This document shows positions 1 through 8,783 of a DNA stretch of 64,000 nt, in pieces. Below the pieces are notes generated by a model. The model was not told the origin of the DNA. It ran no database searches and worked only from the letters and a program-made list of their open reading frames with translations. Position 1 is the stretch's first letter. Every line of letters starts with the position of its first letter. Source of the DNA: Rhizobium rosettiformans (GTDB lineage Bacteria > Pseudomonadota > Alphaproteobacteria > Rhizobiales > Rhizobiaceae); assembly GCF_016806065.1 (NCBI RefSeq), contig NZ_CP032405.1:1702001-1766000 (forward strand), written 5' to 3'. The position numbers and the translations under genes were made by a program.

Positions 1-266
1 GAAATGGTGCCCTTCCGGAAATCGCCGCCGGATACCCCGTGGCCGGAATAGTCGAAGCGGATGGCGGTGAGCCCCTGATCCCGGGCGAGAGCGTCCATTT
101 CGATTGCCTTGGTGCCGGCCATATCGGAGCGGTAGCCGCCGAGCCAGACCAGGGCCGGCCGTTCCGGGCCGGTTCCCATGCGGGTGATGACCGCGATGTC
201 GCGGGCTGCGTCACCGGAGCCGACGGTCAATGTCGTCTGTCTGAGGATGTTGGCTGTGTCGGTCAT
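1..266 (-). CDS. alpha/beta hydrolase, N-terminal part (cut by window edge)
   Basis: This is the N-terminal 88 codons of a gene that runs off the left edge. The ATG at 266 opens a frame without stops to base 1. The translation has the opening of an alpha/beta hydrolase: WLGGYRSDM with the oxyanion-hole strand near residue 42, then a FDYSGHGVSGG segment near residue 72, which is typical of the strand 4 region. The nucleophile elbow and the rest of the catalytic triad lie outside the window, so activity and substrate cannot be judged. It is divergent from infC. The family call is fairly secure and the function is unknown. Confidence 0.75.
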   Translation of the reverse strand, partial: MTDTANILRQTTLTVGSGDAARDIAVITRMGTGPERPALVWLGGYRSDMAGTKAIEMDALARDQGLTAIRFDYSGHGVSGGDFRKGTI

Positions 267-347
267 CGCGTGCTCCTTTTGTCGAATGCTGTAAAACACA
301 TCCAGGAAGTGAGCGACAACAGGTGATTTTCTTTCGCAAGCATGCTA

Positions 348-376
348 TTGACACTGCCGTTGCAGATATCACATAG
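348..376 (+). promoter_or_regulatory. candidate sigma-70 promoter of infC
   Basis: A perfect TTGACA at 348-353 is followed after 17 bases by ACATAG at 371-376, a weak -10. It lies about 70 bases before the infC start. It is the best -35 match in the intergenic region; the -10 assignment is uncertain. Confidence 0.45.
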
Positions 377-443
377 CCCTTTGACGCGGATGCGCGCGGG
401 TTTACGCTGCGACATTCCGAAATGTTTTGAGGAGAATACGACC

Positions 444-980
444 ATTCGCAGACCGTTCAAGACCGATGCCCCCGTAAAGGACGGGCCGCGCTCCAACCGT
501 GAAATCCGCATTCCGAAAGTCCAGCTGATCAACGAAGAGGGCGAGAACCTCGGAGTCATCGCGACGGATCAGGCGTTGCGCATGGCTGAAGAGGCCGGAC
601 TGGATCTGGTCGAGATTTCGCCGAATGCCGAGCCTCCGGTCTGCAAGATCCTCGACCTGGGCAAGCTGAAATACGCCAACCAGAAGAAGGCGGCCGAAGC
701 GCGCAAGAAGCAGAAGATCGTCGAGGTCAAAGAAATCAAGATGCGCCCGAACATCGACACCCATGACTATGAGGTGAAGATGAAGGCGATGAACCGCTTC
801 TTCGAAGAGGGCGACAAGGTCAAGGTGACCCTGAAGTTCCGTGGCCGCGAAATGGCCCACCAGGAACTCGGCATGAAGCTCCTGCTTCAGGTCAAAGAAG
901 ACACCGCGACAATCGCCAAGGTGGAAGCCGAGCCAAAGCTCGAAGGCCGCCAGATGATGATGGTGCTCTCGCCGCGTTGA
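444..980 (+). CDS. infC: translation initiation factor IF-3, AUU start
   Basis: IF-3 (178 aa) binds the 30S subunit, discriminates against non-canonical start codons and prevents premature 70S assembly. The product begins [10 protein letters not shown] and shows the conserved [17 protein letters not shown]-domain, the lysine-rich linker near residue 80-95 and the C-domain ending MMMVLSPR. The start is placed at ATT 444 because a GGAG sits at 431-434 with nine bases between, and homology begins exactly there; the upstream in-frame ATG at 342 has no Shine-Dalgarno and adds residues foreign to the family. Use of ATT is the classical basis of IF-3 autoregulation in other bacteria; that it operates here is inference. 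Confidence 0.95.
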   Translation: MRRPFKTDAPVKDGPRSNREIRIPKVQLINEEGENLGVIATDQALRMAEEAGLDLVEISPNAEPPVCKILDLGKLKYANQKKAAEARKKQKIVEVKEIKMRPNIDTHDYEVKMKAMNRFFEEGDKVKVTLKFRGREMAHQELGMKLLLQVKEDTATIAKVEAEPKLEGRQMMMVLSPR

Positions 981-1006
981 GTGCTGCCGCATGGCAGGAC
1001 CGGATG

Positions 1007-1032
1007 AAGCCGCCTTACGGGGCGGCTTTTTT
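1007..1032 (+). terminator. rho-independent terminator after infC
   Basis: An eight-base-pair GC-rich stem (1007-1014 with 1021-1028) closes a six-base loop and leads into a run of six T. It separates infC from rpmI-rplT, so the latter probably has its own promoter. Confidence 0.85.
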
Positions 1033-1132
1033 CATGCGTGGTTTTTGCCGGCTCCTTGTCTGACAGAACGCTGATCTTCACAGCGGCCGCTCTGTCAGGG
1101 GCATTGATGCGTGATCCCTCCATCGAAAGCGA

Positions 1133-1511
1133 TTGCGAAGCTCGAGGGATTCCAGATGCCCCGATTTTCTGCGCCGGACCTTGCTGGTCTCGATCACGAC
1201 ACTGGCAGCATTTACTCTGATCCATGCCGCCGGTCTCGCAGAAGCCCTCGGCAATGTGCTCGGCAACGCCAGCACTTTGCCCAGGCCGAATCGTCGTGGC
1301 CGTCGAGCGCGCCGCCAAACACATCCGGCTTGATGTTGAAGATGACCGTCCGGGTGTCGCAGAGGCGGCCCTTGCGGAGGTTGCCGCCCGTAGCATTCAT
1401 CTGGTTGAAGGCAAGGTTCCCGGGCTCGGGCTGGCGATCACCTCCGATATTCTCACCGCTTATGGCGGTGCGATCGTCTTTTCGCGGGGTGTAACCGGGG
1501 CCGAAGGGTAA
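1133..1511 (+). pseudogene. decayed sensor histidine kinase relic
   Basis: Pieces of a sensor kinase are spread over different frames. One frame from 1133 reads a membrane-helix-like RRTLLVSITTLAAFTLIHA fused directly to an N-box-like GLAEALGNVLGNAS, as if the periplasmic and dimerisation domains had been deleted. Around 1280 homology moves to another frame, which from about 1284 reads GRIVVAVER, then a G1-like VEDDRPGV and a G2-like VPGLGLAITSDILTAYGG up to the stop at 1511. No single frame encodes a full HATPase domain, and the phosphoacceptor His region is missing. I infer an internally deleted, frameshifted PhoQ/BaeS-type kinase gene with no function. Confidence 0.75.
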
Positions 1512-1560
1512 GCTTGCTTTTGCCGGCGGGCCATGAACGGAAGATTCCGCCCGCCACCCG

Positions 1561-1589
1561 TTGCGCTTTTTCGGGTCTGCGGTTATAAG
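1561..1589 (+). promoter_or_regulatory. candidate promoter of rpmI-rplT
   Basis: TTGCGC at 1561-1566 and TATAAG at 1584-1589 are separated by 17 bases. The resulting leader of roughly 95 bases before rpmI is long enough for autoregulation by ribosomal protein L20, but I recognised no specific leader fold. Confidence 0.5.
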
Positions 1590-1691
1590 CGCGCGTCCGA
1601 ACGGTCCGGCAGGGCATGCCGTGGCCGTTCTTTATGCTTGAAAACGGGCAATCGTCAGCCTGTTTCGATACAAGAACAATGGAGTAGCAAA

Positions 1692-1895
1692 ATGCCCAAG
1701 ATGAAGACGAAGTCTGCCGCCAAAAAGCGGTTCAAGATCACGGCGACCGGCAAGGTTCTCGCCGCCGCTGCTGGCAAGCGCCACGGCATGATCAAGCGTT
1801 CCAACAAGTTCATTCGCGATGCCCGCGGCACGATGGTTCTGGCTGAACCTGACGGCAAGAAGGTCATCAAGAACTACCTGCCAAACGGTCTCTGA
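1692..1895 (+). CDS. rpmI: 50S ribosomal protein L35
   Basis: L35 is a 67-residue, lysine-rich component of the large subunit. The product opens [15 protein letters not shown] and carries the usual [14 protein letters not shown] and NKFIRDARG segments, ending in NYLPNGL. The ATG at 1692 is chosen over longer in-frame starts because GGAG at 1681-1684 is correctly spaced and MPKMKTK is the family N-terminus. It is followed 37 bases later by rplT, the usual two-gene unit. Confidence 0.97.
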   Translation: MPKMKTKSAAKKRFKITATGKVLAAAAGKRHGMIKRSNKFIRDARGTMVLAEPDGKKVIKNYLPNGL

Positions 1896-1932
1896 GACCC
1901 GCTCGCTGTTGGACAATTAAGGAGATCATGAC

Positions 1933-2337
1933 ATGGCACGCGTAAAACGTGGCGTAACTTCCCGCGCCAAGCACAACAAGGTATTCAAGCAGGCCAAGGG
2001 CTTCTACGGCCGCCGCAAGAACACGATCCGGGCCGCCAAGGCTGCCGTTGATCGTTCGAAGCAGTTTGCCTACCGCGACCGCAAGAACAACAAGCGCAAC
2101 TTCCGCGCTCTGTGGATCCAGCGTATCAACGCTGCCGTCCGCGAATTCGGCCTGACCTACGGCCGCTTCATCGACGGCTTGAACAAGGCTGGCATCGAAG
2201 TCGACCGCAAGGTCCTCTCCGATCTCGCCATCCATGAGCCGGCAGCATTCGCGAAGCTCGTCGAAGCTTCCAAGAAGGCACTTGCCTACCTCAAGGACGC
2301 AGGCACCGCCAACGAGTTTGAAAGCGCGGTCAAGTAA
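1933..2337 (+). CDS. rplT: 50S ribosomal protein L20
   Basis: L20 (134 aa) binds 23S rRNA early in 50S assembly. The start [24 protein letters not shown] is diagnostic, as are [15 protein letters not shown] and QRINAAVRE. An AAGGAG lies at 1919-1924. The protein is longer than the roughly 118 residues of E. coli because of a C-terminal extension, which is usual for alphaproteobacteria. A strong terminator follows. Confidence 0.97.
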   Translation: MARVKRGVTSRAKHNKVFKQAKGFYGRRKNTIRAAKAAVDRSKQFAYRDRKNNKRNFRALWIQRINAAVREFGLTYGRFIDGLNKAGIEVDRKVLSDLAIHEPAAFAKLVEASKKALAYLKDAGTANEFESAVK

Positions 2338-2373
2338 CCAGCGCTTCCCAGACTTTTTTGACTATGGATTGGG

Positions 2374-2410
2374 AAACCCGCGCTGGACGTCCGGCGCGGG
2401 TTTTCGTTTT
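2374..2410 (+). terminator. rho-independent terminator after rplT
   Basis: A perfect ten-base-pair stem (2374-2383 with 2394-2403) is followed by a T-rich tail to 2410. It marks the end of the rpmI-rplT unit, so the next genes up to pheT form a separate transcript or depend on read-through. Confidence 0.88.
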
Positions 2411-2435
2411 GCCGTAACGGCGGCGAGGAATGCAT

Positions 2436-3308
2436 ATGGCCTCTCTGGCAGAGAGATCCGGTGCGCCAATGGGTGAACGGGATCTCCAGGACGATGAAAT
2501 TGCGGAAATCGTGCGGGCGCTCGTCGAAAGCGACGGTCGGGTGCAGCGCCTTGACCTGCCGCGTCGCCGCCTCTGGATAAAACGCCAGGGCGGCAAGGTC
2601 ATGCCGGGGTTCGTTGCCCTGCAGGGGCTGGCTGCCGCTCTTTTCCGCCTGCCGTTTCTCAGGCCGTCGCCGCAATTGGCGCCCGAGGCGATGCAGGCCC
2701 GCGAAATCGAGCGATTGCGCGCCTTCGGCAAGGCCGGATTTCCGGTGCCCCGGCTTGTCTATGCCTCGGCGACGGCGATGGTCATGGCAGATGCAGGACC
2801 GACGATTGCCGAACACATGCGACGGGTGCGCGCCGACGCCGCTGCCCATGACGCCTTTCTGGTCAAGGGCGCAGATGCGCTCGGGCGGGTGCATGCCGCG
2901 GGGCTCAGTCACGGCAGACCGCATGTTCGCGACTTCTTCCTGGCGGACGGTGCTGTCGGGTTCATGGACTTCGAGGAGGATCCGGCCTCCGTCATGCCGC
3001 TGGAAACGGCGCAGGCCCGGGACGTGCTCCTCTATTTTCTCGTCGTCACATCCTTTGCCGCGTCCCCCGACGTGACCTGCCCGGCCGCACTCGACGCCTG
3101 GCTTCGCCATGCTCCGATAGCTGCGCGCCGGGAATTGCGGGCCTTGGCCTCGGTCGCCGGTCGAATTTTGCCGCTCGCCCGGTTGATCGGCCGCGTGCAC
3201 ATGGGTAGTGATCTGCGACGCTTCATCATGGCTACGGAATTTCTGATGCAGGCCCCGCTCGACAGGGCGGATAGCCCGAACACCGCCAAGGCAGGACAAG
3301 ATGGTTGA
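2436..3308 (+). CDS. protein-kinase-fold protein of unknown substrate
   Basis: This 290-residue product resembles the lipopolysaccharide-kinase/RIO-like branch of the protein kinase fold. A candidate ATP-binding lysine lies in RLWIKRQGG near residue 47, a degenerate catalytic loop reads [10 protein letters not shown] near residue 163, and a FMDFEED segment near residue 178 stands where the metal-binding Asp would be. The His-Gly-Asp typical of active loops is altered, so activity is uncertain. ATG 2436 is preferred over 2430 because GAGGA at 2425-2429 is then properly spaced. Its last eight bases overlap pheS, suggesting translational coupling. The substrate is unknown. Confidence 0.7.
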   Translation: MASLAERSGAPMGERDLQDDEIAEIVRALVESDGRVQRLDLPRRRLWIKRQGGKVMPGFVALQGLAAALFRLPFLRPSPQLAPEAMQAREIERLRAFGKAGFPVPRLVYASATAMVMADAGPTIAEHMRRVRADAAAHDAFLVKGADALGRVHAAGLSHGRPHVRDFFLADGAVGFMDFEEDPASVMPLETAQARDVLLYFLVVTSFAASPDVTCPAALDAWLRHAPIAARRELRALASVAGRILPLARLIGRVHMGSDLRRFIMATEFLMQAPLDRADSPNTAKAGQDG

Positions 3309-4386
3309 ACTAGACGTTTTGAAGGCACAGCTGCTTGCCGAGATCGCCGCAGCCGGCGACGAGCAGGCGATCGAGGCGGTGCGTGTGGCGGCCATGGGCA
3401 AGAAGGGGTCGGTCTCCGAACTCCTGAAGACGCTCGGCACGATGAGCCCCGAAGAGCGCCAGACACGGGGTGCCGCGATCAACGCCTTGAAGAACGAGAT
3501 CACCGAGGAGATCACGACGCGAAAGACGGCGCTCAAGGATGCGGCGATCAATGCCCGCCTGAAGGCCGAGACGCTGGATGTCTCGCTGCCCGTCCGCTCC
3601 TCGCCGGCCGAGCGTGGCCGCATCCATCCAATCAGCCAGATCGTTGACGAGATTACCGCGATCTTCGCCGATATGGGCTTCTCGATCGCCGAAGGTCCCG
3701 ATATCGAGACCGACTATTACAACTTCACGGCGCTGAACTTCCCGGAAGGCCATCCGGCCCGCGAGATGCACGACACCTTCTTCCTCCAGCCGGATGAGAA
3801 CGGTGAGCGCAAGGTGCTGCGCACGCACACCTCGCCGGTGCAGATCCGCACCATGGAAGCGCAGAAGCCGCCGATCCGCATCGTCATTCCCGGCAAGACC
3901 TATCGCCAAGACTCGGACGCCACGCACTCGCCGATGTTCCATCAGGTCGAAGGCCTCGTCATCGACAAGACGGCCAATGTCGCCAACATGCGCTGGATCC
4001 TCGAAGAGTTCTGCAAGGCCTTCTTCGAGGTCGACAGCGTCACCATGCGCTTCCGCCCGTCCTTCTTCCCCTTCACCGAGCCGAGCTTCGAGGTCGACAT
4101 TCAGTGTGACCGTTCCTCGGGCCCGATCGTCAAGTTCGGCGAAGGCAAGGACTGGATGGAAATCCTCGGCTGCGGCATGGTCCACCCGAACGTGCTGCGC
4201 GCCGGTGGCCTCGATCCGGACGAGTACCAGGGCTTTGCCTGGGGCATGGGCCTCGACCGCATCGCCATGCTGAAATACGGCATGCCGGACCTGCGCGACT
4301 TCTTCAACGCCGATGTCCGCTGGATGAGTCATTACGGCTTCCGCCCGCTCGACGTGCCGACCCTGTTTGGTGGTTTGAGCAACTGA
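3301..4386 (+). CDS. pheS: phenylalanine--tRNA ligase alpha subunit
   Basis: This is the catalytic alpha chain (361 aa) of the alpha2-beta2 enzyme that charges tRNA-Phe. It has an N-terminal coiled coil over about the first 90 residues, then the class II core: motif 2 [10 protein letters not shown] near residue 175, [10 protein letters not shown] near 216, and motif 3 [15 protein letters not shown] near 315. Its start overlaps the preceding kinase-like gene by eight bases. Unusually, a DUF2442 gene separates it from pheT. Confidence 0.98.
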   Translation: MVELDVLKAQLLAEIAAAGDEQAIEAVRVAAMGKKGSVSELLKTLGTMSPEERQTRGAAINALKNEITEEITTRKTALKDAAINARLKAETLDVSLPVRSSPAERGRIHPISQIVDEITAIFADMGFSIAEGPDIETDYYNFTALNFPEGHPAREMHDTFFLQPDENGERKVLRTHTSPVQIRTMEAQKPPIRIVIPGKTYRQDSDATHSPMFHQVEGLVIDKTANVANMRWILEEFCKAFFEVDSVTMRFRPSFFPFTEPSFEVDIQCDRSSGPIVKFGEGKDWMEILGCGMVHPNVLRAGGLDPDEYQGFAWGMGLDRIAMLKYGMPDLRDFFNADVRWMSHYGFRPLDVPTLFGGLSN

Positions 4387-4397
4387 TCTGCGAATGA

Positions 4398-4443
4398 CTG
4401 GCCGCCATGACGGCCAGATGGAGGGGCAGTTGGAGGCTGCCCC
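4398..4443 (+). repeat. tandem intercistronic hairpins between pheS and the DUF2442 gene
   Basis: Two perfect seven-base-pair hairpins stand side by side: 4398-4404 with 4411-4417, and 4423-4429 with 4437-4443. Neither is followed by a T-run, so they look more like RNA processing or stability elements than terminators. The second one ends seven bases before the next start codon. Confidence 0.6.
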
Positions 4444-4449
4444 ATCCTT

Positions 4450-4761
4450 GTGAATGAAGGCAAATGTGACGTGATTGAACATCTCGACAACATGCGGCCG
4501 GTCGATCTGCTTTGCGATGACGACTTGCTGCATGTGGAACTGACGGACGGTCGTATCGTCAGCGTCCCGGTCTGGTGGTACCCGCCCCTGCAGGAGGCGA
4601 TGCCGGTGGAGCGGAACAACGTGGAATTCATGCCGTCGAGCATTCACTGGCCCGATATCGATCTCGATGTGACGGTGGTCAGCATGCTCCTCGGAAGACA
4701 GGCGTCAGGCGCGCGACCGCTGGACGCTTCGGGCAAGATGCAGATGGGAACGAGACAATGA
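4450..4761 (+). CDS. DUF2442 family protein embedded between pheS and pheT
   Basis: The 103-residue product matches the DUF2442 pattern: [22 protein letters not shown] near residues 26-47, then ERNNVEF and [20 protein letters not shown] near 63-82. Family members are small, often encoded beside toxin-antitoxin-like DUF4160 genes, and have no settled biochemical role. No such partner is present here. The start is GTG 4450, or possibly GTG 4471, which has GAAGG upstream. The stop overlaps the pheT start as ATGA, so the two are probably translationally coupled. Confidence 0.82.
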   Translation: MNEGKCDVIEHLDNMRPVDLLCDDDLLHVELTDGRIVSVPVWWYPPLQEAMPVERNNVEFMPSSIHWPDIDLDVTVVSMLLGRQASGARPLDASGKMQMGTRQ

Positions 4762-7181
4762 AATTCACACTCTCCTGGCTGAAGGATCACCTGGAAACCG
4801 AGGCCTCGCTTGAGGAAATCTGCGAGCGGCTGACGGCCATCGGCCTTGAGGTCGAGGATGTCGATGACAAGGCGGCCTACAAGCCCTTCGTCATTGCCAA
4901 GATCCTGACGGCGGAAAAGCATCCCGAGGCTGATCGCCTGAAGGTGCTCTCGGTCGATGCCGGTGACGGCAAGCCGGTGCAGATCGTCTGTGGCGCTCCG
5001 AATGCCCGCGCTGGCATGATCGGCGCACTTGCGCGTCCGGGCACCTATGTGCCGGGCATCGACGTGACGCTCTCCGTCGGCAAGATCCGTGGCGTCGAAA
5101 GTCATGGCATGATGTGCTCCGAAAAGGAGCTCAATATCTCCGATGACCACAATGGCATCATCGACCTGCCCGAGGATGCGCCTGTCGGTACATCTTTCGC
5201 CTCTTACGCCGGCCTCGACGATCCGGTCATCGAGATCAACCTGACGCCGAACCGCCCGGACTGCACGTCGGTCTTCGGCATCGCGCGGGATCTGGCCGCT
5301 TCCGGTCTTGGCAAGCTCAAGGCGCCTAAGGCGCCCGCCTTCAAGGTCGAGGGAGAGACCCCGGTCGAGGTGAAGCTCGAGCTCGAAGACCATCTTTGCC
5401 CGGGCTTTGCCTATCGCCTCGTGCGCGGCGTGACGAACGGCCCGAGCCCGAAATGGATGCAGCAGCGTCTGCTGTCGATCGGGCTTCGTCCGATCTCGGC
5501 GCTCGTTGACGTCACCAACTACATGACCTTCGACCAGGGTCGTCCGATGCATGTCTTCGACGCCGACAAGGTCAAGGGCGCACTGGTTGTCCGTCGCGCG
5601 AAGGAGGGCGAGGAGATCCTCGCGCTCGACACGCGCACCTACAAGCTGAACCCGAACAACGTCGTCATTGCTGACGACAACGGTCCGGAATCCATCGGCG
5701 GTATCATGGGCGGCGAGCATTCGGGCTGCGACGAGAACACCGTCAACGTCCTGATCGAATCCGCGCTCTGGGACCCGATCAACATCGCCAAGACCGGTCG
5801 TGCGCATGGCATCATCACCGATGCGCGCTACCGCTTCGAACGCGGTGTTGACCCGGAATACATGATCCCGGGGCTGGAGCGCACCACCGAGCTGGTGCTC
5901 GAGATGTGCGGCGGTGTCGCGGCCGAGAAGAAGGTCGTCGGCTACAAGGGCCATGAGAAGAAGGTCGTCGACTTCCCCTATGCGGAAGTGAAGCGCCTCA
6001 CCGGTCTCACCGTTTCCAACGAGGAGTCCCGCGAGATCCTGACAGCCCTCGGCTTCGAGATCCTGTCGGGCGACGAGACATCCGCCAAGGTCTCGGTCCC
6101 GTCCTGGCGTCCTGACGTCGATGGCAAGGCAGATCTCGTCGAAGAAGTCATGCGCGTACACGGCGTCGACAACATAAAGCCGGAACCGCTGCCGCCGACC
6201 GGTTCGGTCAATGCCAAGATCTTGACCACGCTGCAGATCCGTACCCGCACGGCGCGCCGGGCGCTCGCCTCGCGCGGCATGCTGGAAGCCGTCACTTGGT
6301 CCTTCATTCCGGCCGAACACGCCGCGCTCTTCGGCGGCGGCCAGCCGACGCTGAAGCTGGTCAATCCGATTGCGGCTGACATGTCCGACATGCGGCCTTC
6401 GCTGCTGCCGGGTCTCCTAACAGCTGCCCAGCGCAATGCCGACCGTGGCTTCGGCGATGTGGCAATCTTCGAAGTCTCCGGCACCTATGAAGGCGATACG
6501 CCTGACACCCAGCGTCGCGTTGCCGGTGGCGTGCGTCGGGGTACGGCCTCGATCGCCGGGGCTGGCCGTATGTGGTCGAATGGGGCCAAGGGCGGCGGCA
6601 AGGCGGTCGACGTCTTCGACGCCAAGGCCGATGCGCTGGCCGTGCTCGAAGCCTGCGGTATTCCGGTTGGCAATGTGCAGATCGAGCAGGGTGGCCCCGA
6701 ATGGTACCACCCGGGCCGTTCCGGCACGATCAAGGCTGGCCCCAAGGTCGTGCTCGGCACCTTCGGTGAGTTCCACCCGAAGACGCTGGAAGCGCTCGAC
6801 GTTTCCGGTACGCTGTGCGGCTTCGAGATCTATCTCGACGCCCTGCCGGAGCCGAAGAAGAAGGCGACCCGCACCAAGGCAGCACTTGAGCTTTCGCCCT
6901 TCCAGATGGTGAAGCGCGACTTCGCCTTCGTCGTCGAAAAGGCTGTCGAAGCCGGCGCGATCATCAAGGCGGCGACCAGCGCGGATCGCAAGCTGATCTC
7001 GGGCGTCAACGTCTTCGACATCTTCGAAGGCGCATCCGTCGGAGAAGGCAAGAAGTCGGTGGCGATTGAAGTGCTGATCCAGCCGGCCGACAAGACGCTG
7101 ACCGACGAGGATTTCGACGCGCTGACGAAGAAGATCGTCGGCAATGTCGAGAAGTCGACGGGTGGCACGCTGCGCGCCTGA
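4758..7181 (+). CDS. pheT: phenylalanine--tRNA ligase beta subunit
   Basis: The beta chain (807 aa) provides tRNA binding and editing. The start [16 protein letters not shown] is the family N-terminus, and ATG 4758 overlaps the DUF2442 stop. Domains in order: EMAP-like tRNA-binding domain with [10 protein letters not shown] near residue 54, the B3/B4 editing core near 215-380 ([22 protein letters not shown]), B5 near 400-470, the catalytic-like core, and a C-terminal ferredoxin-fold anticodon-binding domain from about residue 712. Length is normal for Rhizobiales. Confidence 0.98.
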   Translation: MKFTLSWLKDHLETEASLEEICERLTAIGLEVEDVDDKAAYKPFVIAKILTAEKHPEADRLKVLSVDAGDGKPVQIVCGAPNARAGMIGALARPGTYVPGIDVTLSVGKIRGVESHGMMCSEKELNISDDHNGIIDLPEDAPVGTSFASYAGLDDPVIEINLTPNRPDCTSVFGIARDLAASGLGKLKAPKAPAFKVEGETPVEVKLELEDHLCPGFAYRLVRGVTNGPSPKWMQQRLLSIGLRPISALVDVTNYMTFDQGRPMHVFDADKVKGALVVRRAKEGEEILALDTRTYKLNPNNVVIADDNGPESIGGIMGGEHSGCDENTVNVLIESALWDPINIAKTGRAHGIITDARYRFERGVDPEYMIPGLERTTELVLEMCGGVAAEKKVVGYKGHEKKVVDFPYAEVKRLTGLTVSNEESREILTALGFEILSGDETSAKVSVPSWRPDVDGKADLVEEVMRVHGVDNIKPEPLPPTGSVNAKILTTLQIRTRTARRALASRGMLEAVTWSFIPAEHAALFGGGQPTLKLVNPIAADMSDMRPSLLPGLLTAAQRNADRGFGDVAIFEVSGTYEGDTPDTQRRVAGGVRRGTASIAGAGRMWSNGAKGGGKAVDVFDAKADALAVLEACGIPVGNVQIEQGGPEWYHPGRSGTIKAGPKVVLGTFGEFHPKTLEALDVSGTLCGFEIYLDALPEPKKKATRTKAALELSPFQMVKRDFAFVVEKAVEAGAIIKAATSADRKLISGVNVFDIFEGASVGEGKKSVAIEVLIQPADKTLTDEDFDALTKKIVGNVEKSTGGTLRA

Positions 7182-7226
7182 TCTTTTGGTGGCGGACTGA
7201 CTTGGTCCGCTTGCCGTAAGACAAAG

Positions 7227-7265
7227 AAAAAGCCCTTTCCCTGCATGTCAGGGAAAGGGCTTTTT
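7227..7265. terminator. bidirectional terminator between pheT and the 48-residue gene
   Basis: A perfect 17-base-pair stem (7227-7243 with 7249-7265) has A5 on the left and T5 on the right. It can terminate pheT from the left and the convergent small gene at 7321 from the right. Confidence 0.92.
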
Positions 7266-7320
7266 GATTTGAATCCAGTGGTCATGGACCATCAGGAAGG
7301 TCGGGCTTCACCATCAAACC

Positions 7321-7467
7321 TCAAAGGCTGACGCGACGACCTTCCTTGTCGGCGGACTTGCGGTCGTCGCCATGCTTGGCGAGAATCGCCTTGGCGTCTT
7401 CGACCGAGATGCGATGCTTCTTGGCAAAGGGAATGGGTTCATAGCCCTTGGTGTTGTCGTCTGCCAT
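7321..7467 (-). CDS. small conserved-looking hypothetical protein, 48 aa
   Basis: An ATG at 7467 opens a 48-codon frame encoding a hydrophilic protein with ISVEDAKAILAKHGDDRKSADKEG in its C-terminal half. The body resembles the short basic/acidic helical proteins common in rhizobia (DUF3606-like in flavour, but I cannot confirm membership). Codon use is high-GC like its neighbours and it shares the bidirectional terminator with pheT, both of which favour a real gene. Function is unknown. Confidence 0.6.
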   Translation of the reverse strand: MADDNTKGYEPIPFAKKHRISVEDAKAILAKHGDDRKSADKEGRRVSL

Positions 7468-7620
7468 GCTGGTCTCCAATTCTGGAAATGCGCCGGCAGG
7501 ATGCCGGAGCCCTAGATGTCGCGGGTATACGGGGAAGAAAAACTCGCATGTGGCGAGCGGATGCGACGCGTGCGAAGGGCGTCGCCTATGAACGCTATGT
7601 AGGGATTTGCGGCAGAAAGC

Positions 7621-8643
7621 TCAATACTTCTTCTTGCGCAGCGTCTTGTTGCCCTTCGGCCCGGAATAGACGGGCGTGCGGTCGCGGTTTTCCGCCTGCA
7701 GCTGCCGCCAGCGGTCGAGACGGGCAGGATCGAGCGTGCCCTCCTTGATCACCGCCTGCACGGCGCAACCCTTCTCATGCGAATGGCTGCAATCGCGGAA
7801 CTTGCAGAGTGGCGCAAGCTCGGTGATCTCGGCAAACAGCGTGTCGATGCCATCGGTGATGTCGCTGACATAGAGCGTGCGAATGCCGGGCGTATCGATC
7901 ACCCAGCCGCCACTCGCCATGGAATGCAGGGATCGGGCGGTCGTCGTGTGCCGCCCCTTGGCATCATGCTCGCGGATCGAGCCGGTCTTCTGAGCCGTTT
8001 CAGTGCCGTGACCGGCGAGCGTATTGACCAGTGTCGACTTGCCGACGCCGGATGACCCGACGAGCGCCACCGTCTGGCCGGGACCACACCAGGGCATCAG
8101 GGGGGTGATGGCTTCAGGCGAACGCGCATTGACGATGACGACGGGCAGATCGCGCTGCAGCCTCTGGGCCTCGTCGGCATAGACGGATGGGTCGTCGACC
8201 GTGTCGGCCTTGGTCAGCACGATCACCGGACGCGTGCCGGCCTCGTTGGCCATGACAAGATAGCGTTCCAGCCGAGCAACGTTGAAATCGGCATTGCAGG
8301 AGGTGACGATGAACAGCGTATCGACATTGGCGGCGGCGAGCTGCTGGCCGATGGCGCCTTCGGTCCGCCGCTGAAAAACGGATTGGCGATCGAGGCGACG
8401 TACCAGCAGACCTGTATAGGGTGCGGCGAGAACCCAGTCGCCTACGGCAAAATCAGCCGTATTGCTGTTTGGCGGAAGCTCGATCTCCACCGGCCCGGTG
8501 CTGTCGATCGCCTCCAGGCGGTCGCGATGTACCGAAGAGATGCGGCGCACTATGAGGTCACTCTCCTCGGCCGTCACCTGCTCGGCAAAAAAGGCGTTGA
8601 AGCCGAGCCGCGCGAGCGCGGCGGTGTTGTTGAGGGCGGTCAA
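7621..8643 (-). CDS. rsgA: ribosome small subunit-dependent GTPase RsgA
   Basis: RsgA (340 aa) is a circularly permuted GTPase that acts late in 30S maturation. The G motifs occur in permuted order: G4 as LTKADTVDD near residue 144, G1 as GSSGVGKSTLVNTL near 196, and G3 as DTPG near 250. An N-terminal OB-fold and a C-terminal zinc site (CKFRDCSHSHEKGC) complete the family layout. The predicted start is TTG 8643, because an ATG just upstream is out of frame and soon meets a stop; the exact start is less certain than the identity. Confidence 0.95.
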   Translation of the reverse strand: MTALNNTAALARLGFNAFFAEQVTAEESDLIVRRISSVHRDRLEAIDSTGPVEIELPPNSNTADFAVGDWVLAAPYTGLLVRRLDRQSVFQRRTEGAIGQQLAAANVDTLFIVTSCNADFNVARLERYLVMANEAGTRPVIVLTKADTVDDPSVYADEAQRLQRDLPVVIVNARSPEAITPLMPWCGPGQTVALVGSSGVGKSTLVNTLAGHGTETAQKTGSIREHDAKGRHTTTARSLHSMASGGWVIDTPGIRTLYVSDITDGIDTLFAEITELAPLCKFRDCSHSHEKGCAVQAVIKEGTLDPARLDRWRQLQAENRDRTPVYSGPKGNKTLRKKKY

Positions 8644-8783
8644 GGGCGAAACCCTGGGGCAGGACGTGGAGCCATGGAGACTTTCAGCGTTGGGATCAGA
8701 GATCGACGCTTCTCTTAGCGCAGAAAGTTGTCGCTGACGCTAGAAATCGTCCGTGCCATCCGTCGCAGGTGCCGGATATGCGA

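Noticed and set aside
3310..4647. 445-codon open frame on the minus strand opposite pheS
   Set aside because: It is antisense to a certain gene, has low-complexity Arg/His-rich translation with no family pattern, and arises from the high GC codon bias.
4644..6320. 558-codon minus-strand frame opposite pheT
   Set aside because: Same cause: an antisense shadow of pheT with no recognisable domain or ribosome site.
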